Assembly (NCBI GenBank): GCA_938034715.1
Contig: CALHMM010000101.1
Span: 1 to 11,025 of the forward strand
Direction of reading: 5' to 3'
Origin: Minisyncoccota bacterium
GTDB taxonomy: Bacteria; Patescibacteriota; Minisyncoccia; Moranbacterales; GCA-2747515
Length of the DNA stretch: 11,025 bases
Both the position numbers and the translations under genes were made by a program. Positions within the stretch are counted from its first letter, which is position 1. Every line of letters begins with the position of its first letter. Below the pieces are notes generated by a model. That model saw only the letters and a program-made list of their open reading frames with translations, did no database searches and was not told the origin of the DNA. Positions 7,250 through 11,025 of the stretch are shown here, piece after piece.

Positions 7250-8581
7250 ATGCTAGATATTAAGTATATACGAGAAAATGCTGATGCGGTCCAACAAGCA
7301 GCCAAAGACAAAAATATTGACATAGATATTTCTGCTCTTTTGAGTGTGGATAAGGAACGGGTGCGTCTGATGCAGGAAGTCGAGTCTCTCCAGTCTATGA
7401 AAAACGACATCAACGATCTTATTAAGGCAGCGAAAAATGATGTTGGTCGGGCTGAGGCAATTAGTAAAGGCAAGGAAATTAAATCAAAGCTTGAGATTAA
7501 GGCGCCGCAGCTTCGCGAGATTACTAGCAAATACATGGAATTGATGGTTAGTGTGCCTACTGTACCAGCAAATGATGTGCCAGTTGGTGTTAGCGAAGAC
7601 GAGAATGTTGTCGCTTATGAAAAAGGTGAAAAGCCAAAATTTGATTTTGAGCCGCGAACACACGTCGAACTTGCAGAGATGCTGGATATAGTCGATTTCA
7701 AAAAGGGAGCTGAGATTTCTGGATATAGAGGATACTATTTGAAAAATGAGGGAGCTGAGATCGTTATGGCTCTGATGATGTACGCAGCGCAAAAAATGGT
7801 AAGTAAAGGATTTACGATGATGATTCCGCCGACGATTGTGAAGGAGCGTGCGCTTTTTGGTACTGGATACTTCAAAGGGATGAAATATGATGCTGATATC
7901 GACGAGATTTATCAAATTGATGGTTGTGAGCAGGATTGTGCTGATGGGAGCTGTGGTTGTTCTACGAAATATCTTGTTGGGACGTCGGAGCCAAGTTTGC
8001 TTGCATATTACGCTGATAAGGTATTGGATCATAAAGATCTTCCGCTGAAGCTTTGCGGTTTCTCCCAGTGCTATCGTAGTGAGATTGGTAGTCATGGTAG
8101 AGATACGACTGGACTGTACCGCGTGCATGAGTTTATGAAGATTGAACAAGTGGTGATCGCACCTGCTGACGTCGATGTTACTGAGGAATTGCAAAAAGAG
8201 ATGGTCGGTATATCCGAGGAAGTGCATCGTGAGCTGGGATTGCCATATCGTAAGCTCGTTATATGTACTGGAGACATGAGTGCAGGGAAGTACAGAATGT
8301 TTGATTTGGAAGCATGGATGCCTGGCCTTGATCGGTGGGGTGAGACAGGGAGTGCAAGTAATTTCTTGGACTGGCAATCGCGAAGGCTTAATGCTCGTTA
8401 CAAAGATGAGGATGGTACAACAAAGCATGTTTACATGCTCAACAATACAGTTCTCCCATCTGTGCGGCCGTTGATTGCAATTTTGGAGAATTTTCAAATG
8501 GAAGATGGTAGCGTAAAAATTCCTGAAGTCTTGCAACCTTTTATGCCGGGAGGTAAAAAAGTGATTGAAGTAAAGCAGTAG
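7250..8581 (+). CDS. serS: Seryl-tRNA synthetase
   Basis: Class II synthetase charging tRNA-Ser with serine in the cytoplasm; essential. The 443 residues are slightly longer than usual. The N-terminal arm (about 1-110) starts MLDIKYIRENADAV and is a predicted antiparallel coiled coil that grips the tRNA long arm. The catalytic domain contains motif 1 around MIPPTIVKERALFGTGY (191-207), TSE at 245-247, motif 2 FSQCYRSEIGSHGRDTTGLYRVHEF (271-295), FDLEAWMPG (351-359) and motif 3 VRPLIAILENFQ (405-416, Arg406). Odd point: residues 225-240 form an insert between EIYQ and YLVGTSE holding Cys226, Cys230, Cys235 and Cys237. This could bind a metal. The start ATG at 7250 is standard for the family and has no Shine-Dalgarno. 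The next gene begins 3 nt after the stop. Confidence 0.97.
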   Translation: MLDIKYIRENADAVQQAAKDKNIDIDISALLSVDKERVRLMQEVESLQSMKNDINDLIKAAKNDVGRAEAISKGKEIKSKLEIKAPQLREITSKYMELMVSVPTVPANDVPVGVSEDENVVAYEKGEKPKFDFEPRTHVELAEMLDIVDFKKGAEISGYRGYYLKNEGAEIVMALMMYAAQKMVSKGFTMMIPPTIVKERALFGTGYFKGMKYDADIDEIYQIDGCEQDCADGSCGCSTKYLVGTSEPSLLAYYADKVLDHKDLPLKLCGFSQCYRSEIGSHGRDTTGLYRVHEFMKIEQVVIAPADVDVTEELQKEMVGISEEVHRELGLPYRKLVICTGDMSAGKYRMFDLEAWMPGLDRWGETGSASNFLDWQSRRLNARYKDEDGTTKHVYMLNNTVLPSVRPLIAILENFQMEDGSVKIPEVLQPFMPGGKKVIEVKQ

Positions 8582-8584
8582 AGG

Positions 8585-9718
8585 TTGTTTGAGGTATTTT
8601 TAAAGCACATTGTGACTATAGTAATTATTTTAGTGGGGATTATTAGTTTGGGTGTCTGGGCGTTTATACGATATGGAGCCGTTTTTGGTGGGCGTTATAA
8701 AGGCGGGTCTCTGAAGAAGATCCAAACTTCACCTCAGTACAACGCTGGGAGATTTTGTAATTCTTATGATGCGCCTTCTTCCAAAGTGCGTTTTTCTTCG
8801 TTTTTACGATTTCTTACTGATCGTAGTAATGTTCCTCGTGATCGACTGCCGCTTGTGAAGTTGCCAAAGCAGTACTTTGATAAAGTACAGGTATCTGGGG
8901 ATCGGGGAATTATTGCAACGTGGTTTGGTCATTCTGCTATGCTTTTGGAAGTTGCTGGAAAGAGAGTTTTTTTTGACCCGATGCTCGGATCTGTTGCTGG
9001 TCCTCTTTCATGGTTTGGTGTCAAAAGATATGGTGCAGGCTTGCCACTTGCGACTGACTCTTTGGGGCGTATCGATGTGGTAGTTGTCTCTCATGATCAT
9101 TATGATCATTTGGATCATGGCACCATTACTCAGATCAAGGACCGTGTCAGTACGTTTGTTGTGCCGCTTGGTGTCGGTGCACATTTGCTTCGTTGGGGTG
9201 TAGCTCCCAACAAGATTGTTGAGCTTGACTGGTGGGCAAAGACGAAGATTGGAGATTTGACGATTACATCGACACCATCGCAGCATTTTTCTGGGCGAAA
9301 GTTTGGTGACTCAAATGCCACACTGTGGTCATCTTGGGTTGTTCAAGGAAATGATCAGAATGTTTTTTTCAGCGGTGATTCTGGATATAATCCAGAGATT
9401 TTTAAATCTATTGGTCAGAAATTTGGTGGTTTTGATTTTGCTATGATTGAATGTGGTCAGTACGATGATCAATGGCCTGGTGTTCATATGAAGCCAGAGC
9501 AAACAGTTCAGGTTATCAAAGATATTGGCGCAAAGCTTACGATGCCGATTCATTGGAGTTCGTTTCGTCTGGCGATGCACCAATGGGACGATCCTGTTGA
9601 ACGATTTACGAGAAGTGCCATCGAAAATGGATTGAAGTTTGTCACACCTCGCATTGGTGAGAGCGTTGTGCCTGGAAAGCACGAACCACGCGAACGTTGG
9701 TGGGAAATGGTGCAGTAG
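8585..9718 (+). CDS. Membrane-anchored metallo-beta-lactamase-fold hydrolase (NAPE-PLD/UlaG-like)
   Basis: Putative two-metal hydrolase; the substrate is unknown, but similarity to the NAPE-PLD branch makes a phospholipid or other phosphodiester plausible. A membrane helix lies at about 9-28 (IVTIVIILVGIISLGVWAFI). The fold shows WFGHSAMLLEVAGKRVFFDP (113-132) and SHDHYDHLDH (169-178), which is the HxHxDH metal site with His170, His172, Asp174 and His175. Further ligands are probably His234 (PSQHFSGR), Asp265 (FFSGDSGY) and His323 (MPIHW). The 377 residues fit the family. The proposed start is TTG at 8585, 3 nt after the serS stop, with AGAGG directly before it. An in-frame GTG at 8612 would remove nine residues and leave most of the helix. 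Tight spacing indicates translation coupled to serS. An outside-facing or lumen-like catalytic domain cannot be excluded; orientation is unclear. Confidence 0.9.
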   Translation: MFEVFLKHIVTIVIILVGIISLGVWAFIRYGAVFGGRYKGGSLKKIQTSPQYNAGRFCNSYDAPSSKVRFSSFLRFLTDRSNVPRDRLPLVKLPKQYFDKVQVSGDRGIIATWFGHSAMLLEVAGKRVFFDPMLGSVAGPLSWFGVKRYGAGLPLATDSLGRIDVVVVSHDHYDHLDHGTITQIKDRVSTFVVPLGVGAHLLRWGVAPNKIVELDWWAKTKIGDLTITSTPSQHFSGRKFGDSNATLWSSWVVQGNDQNVFFSGDSGYNPEIFKSIGQKFGGFDFAMIECGQYDDQWPGVHMKPEQTVQVIKDIGAKLTMPIHWSSFRLAMHQWDDPVERFTRSAIENGLKFVTPRIGESVVPGKHEPRERWWEMVQ

Positions 9719-9743
9719 GGTTTCACAGCGTTTTTTACTGAAG

Positions 9744-10091
9744 TTATTGGCCCCAGACAGCTAGTTGATTGCTACTTGGATCTGTGAAATAGAATCTCTT
9801 TCCACCAGGAAAAGAATAGATGTCTTTTGTGATGATGCCGCCAGCTTTTTGAATTGCATCTCTGGTGGCTTGGAGATCATCGCTGTAGAGGATGACTTTT
9901 GGACCGTCATCTGTAGGCTTTGTTTCACCGCTGGCGTCAAAGCCCCCGCTGATACCCGCTCCACCAAAGCTGATGTAGTGCTCCCCCCAGTCGGTAAATG
10001 ACCAACCAAAGAGTTTGCTATAGAATTCTTTCGTAGCTGGAATGTCTGTCGTAGGGAGTTCGATGTAGTTTATCGTGTTGTGTGTAGGCAT
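9744..10091 (-). CDS. VOC family (glyoxalase/bleomycin-resistance fold) protein
   Basis: Small single-domain vicinal-oxygen-chelate protein of 115 residues; the reaction is unknown. It resembles the widespread group beginning INYIE-P--D: NYIELPTTDIPATKEFYSKL (8-27), FGWSFTDWGEHYISF (28-42), GGFDASG (49-55), VILYSDDL (66-73), AGGIITKDIYSFPGGKRFYF (83-102) and DPSSNQLAVWG (104-114). Two copies of the beta-alpha-beta-beta-beta unit fit this length, and the active form is normally a dimer. Gln109 stands where relatives usually have a glutamate (GNEFAVW), so the metal site may be altered. It lies 19 nt after the CofE-like gene and is probably co-transcribed. Its end is 25 nt from the end of the convergent hydrolase gene, with no good terminator hairpin in between. 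No Shine-Dalgarno precedes the ATG. Confidence 0.9.
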   Translation of the reverse strand: MPTHNTINYIELPTTDIPATKEFYSKLFGWSFTDWGEHYISFGGAGISGGFDASGETKPTDDGPKVILYSDDLQATRDAIQKAGGIITKDIYSFPGGKRFYFTDPSSNQLAVWGQ

Positions 10092-10110
10092 AAGAAGGTG
10101 CTTAGTGCGC

Positions 10111-10869
10111 TTATTTATTATCTGTTTGTGTGGCAGACGACTTGGCGTATTGCTTGAAGATCTTTAAAAATGGATAGTATATATCATCTTCAAGAGGGAT
10201 CTGGAGATCTGTAAATTCTGCTTGCGTGTCGAATGTGACTTGTAGTACATCTCTTACGATGCACAGTGGTTTGGATTCGCCTCCTTCGCCCATGGTGAGA
10301 ACTGCTGCAGCTGCGAGACTATCCAGGATATTTGCTTGTTCGTAGACAAGTTTCCGATTGAAGAGATCGTTGGTTCCAGCATATGCCTGGAGTGGGGCTA
10401 TCCCGTACGCACCGATAGCGTACCCGACAGCGCCGTAGCGTAGTAGAACTGAGTGGCTATCAGTTATTATTATGCCGAGGTCATTGATTTCAAATTTTTT
10501 GGTGAGGTGCTTGTGGATCTCTCGTGCTGCTGCAGATGAATCCTCTGGCCAGAGGATGTAGTGCCCGTTTCCATTGCTTGCGTCGATGCCAGCGCCAACT
10601 GCGAGATTTCCATCTGTCATCGTGTGCATGGCGTGTTCTCCTGGTGTGAGATTGCGGGGGAGTGTAATATCCGCTTCGCTTTTGATCAGTGCATCTTTGT
10701 CGGGGGCATCTTCTAGTGGGATACAGCGACCCTGGTGAATTGCGAGGATTTTTGAGGTAATGCAAAGAATGTCGCCATCTCGGAGATCATCGATAAATTC
10801 ATCCAAAACATCAAATACATCATCTTTGGGTGGTGTAAGTGTGCGTGTCGTGATCGGTAGAATATGCAT
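10111..10869 (-). CDS. CofE-like gamma-glutamyl ligase family protein
   Basis: Member of the F420-0:gamma-glutamyl ligase family (PF01996). True CofE adds glutamates to coenzyme F420 using GTP and divalent metal. Motifs: DGDILCITSKILAIHQGR (31-48), AVGAGIDASNGNGHYILWP (90-108) with Asp96 and Asn99, LGIIITDSHS (131-140) with Asp137, LLRYGAVGYAIGAYGIAPL (142-160), and DSLAAAAVLTMGEGGESKPL (183-202). At 252 residues it is full length and lacks the nitroreductase-like C-terminal domain of mycobacterial FbiB. No F420 biosynthetic gene is present in this window, and CPR genomes are not known as F420 producers, so the substrate may be another gamma-glutamylated compound such as a folate. The classic tryptophan before Arg in CofE (WRxG) is leucine here (Leu143-Arg144). 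The start ATG at 10869 follows a TATACT promoter. It is first in a pair with the VOC gene. Confidence 0.88.
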   Translation of the reverse strand: MHILPITTRTLTPPKDDVFDVLDEFIDDLRDGDILCITSKILAIHQGRCIPLEDAPDKDALIKSEADITLPRNLTPGEHAMHTMTDGNLAVGAGIDASNGNGHYILWPEDSSAAAREIHKHLTKKFEINDLGIIITDSHSVLLRYGAVGYAIGAYGIAPLQAYAGTNDLFNRKLVYEQANILDSLAAAAVLTMGEGGESKPLCIVRDVLQVTFDTQAEFTDLQIPLEDDIYYPFLKIFKQYAKSSATQTDNK

Positions 10870-10896
10870 ATTATGCGTTGAATTGTTGTGTTGTCT

Positions 10897-10924
10897 AGTA
10901 TAGAGTATTTCGCCGTTTTGAAAA
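10897..10924 (-). promoter_or_regulatory. Promoter of the CofE-like/VOC pair
   Basis: On the minus strand, TTTTCA (10924-10919), 16 nt, then TATACT (10902-10897), extended to TATACTAG. Transcription should begin near 10890, about 20 nt before the ATG at 10869. The leader has no Shine-Dalgarno. Confidence 0.5.
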
Positions 10925-10978
10925 AGTGACAGTCATTTATAGTGCTATGACAATAAAGATGATCATGTCGCTACTTTC

Positions 10979-11006
10979 TTGAGTTTTTGCTGGAATCCTG
11001 TATACT
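10979..11006 (+). promoter_or_regulatory. Promoter firing out of the right edge
   Basis: TTGAGT (10979-10984), 16 nt, TATACT (11001-11006, again TATACTAG). It is divergent from the CofE-like gene and implies a plus-strand gene or RNA starting just beyond the window. No supportable coding start is seen in the last 123 bases on either strand. Confidence 0.5.
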
Positions 11007-11025
11007 AGACCTACAATTTCACTTG

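Noticed and set aside
7484..8536. A 350-codon minus-strand frame opposite serS
   Set aside because: Long but wholly antisense to a certain SerS with all class II motifs; its composition (many Ser, Thr, His, Ile) is typical of a shadow frame.
9719..9743. T-run (TTTTTT) between the two convergent genes, considered as a terminator
   Set aside because: No stable stem precedes it on either strand within the 25-nt gap.
10936..11023. A 28-codon open stretch on the minus strand at the right edge, considered as the 3' end of a gene
   Set aside because: No recognisable motif, and it overlaps a good plus-strand promoter; too short to support.
1..11025. GATC sites seem frequent (about 69 by hand count, against about 40 expected from base composition)
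   Set aside because: Spread evenly through coding frames and only mildly enriched; Asp and Ile codon use could explain it, and no Dam or restriction gene is in view.

Overview
The window suggests a small-genome bacterium, most likely a member of the Candidate Phyla Radiation (Patescibacteria, Parcubacteria-like). This is inferred from protein character (SerS, a DUF4349 protein, an orphan CofE-like ligase, and compact envelope-sugar genes without pathway neighbours) and from gene starts that almost all lack a Shine-Dalgarno sequence. The DNA is moderately AT-rich. TGA acts as a stop (it ends the gene at 5005-6165), and no real gene carries an in-frame TGA. This argues against the TGA=Gly lineages (Gracilibacteria, Absconditabacteria). 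No tRNA, rRNA, CRISPR array, insertion sequence, integrase or recognisable defence system is visible.

Left, minus strand (1-2470): a DUF4349 membrane protein is followed by galE (UDP-glucose 4-epimerase). After a short gap with its own extended -10 promoter comes the 5' end of a secreted protein carrying DUF5648-type repeats, cut by the left edge. This last gene is easy to miss because it is truncated.

Middle, plus strand (2604-7156): four envelope-sugar genes run away from the DUF4349 gene. They are a polyprenyl-phosphate GT2 glycosyltransferase with two C-terminal membrane helices, a UDP-glucose 6-dehydrogenase, a GT4 glycosyltransferase and a multi-pass YbhN/AglD2-type (LPG_synthase_TM) membrane protein. 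With galE they supply UDP-Gal and UDP-GlcA, a lipid-linked sugar, a cytoplasmic glycosyl transfer step and a candidate membrane partner. Together they look like part of a cell-surface glycan or glycolipid pathway.

Right (7157-9718, plus): a good promoter precedes serS, whose SerS protein has a four-cysteine insert near the active site. It is followed 3 nt later by a membrane-anchored metallo-beta-lactamase-fold hydrolase of the NAPE-PLD/UlaG-like type, started by TTG.

Far right, minus (9744-10869): a CofE-like gamma-glutamyl ligase is followed by a small VOC (glyoxalase-fold) protein. The last 156 bases hold two divergent promoters, one of which fires out of the window. Three promoters share the octamer TATACTAG at the -10 position.
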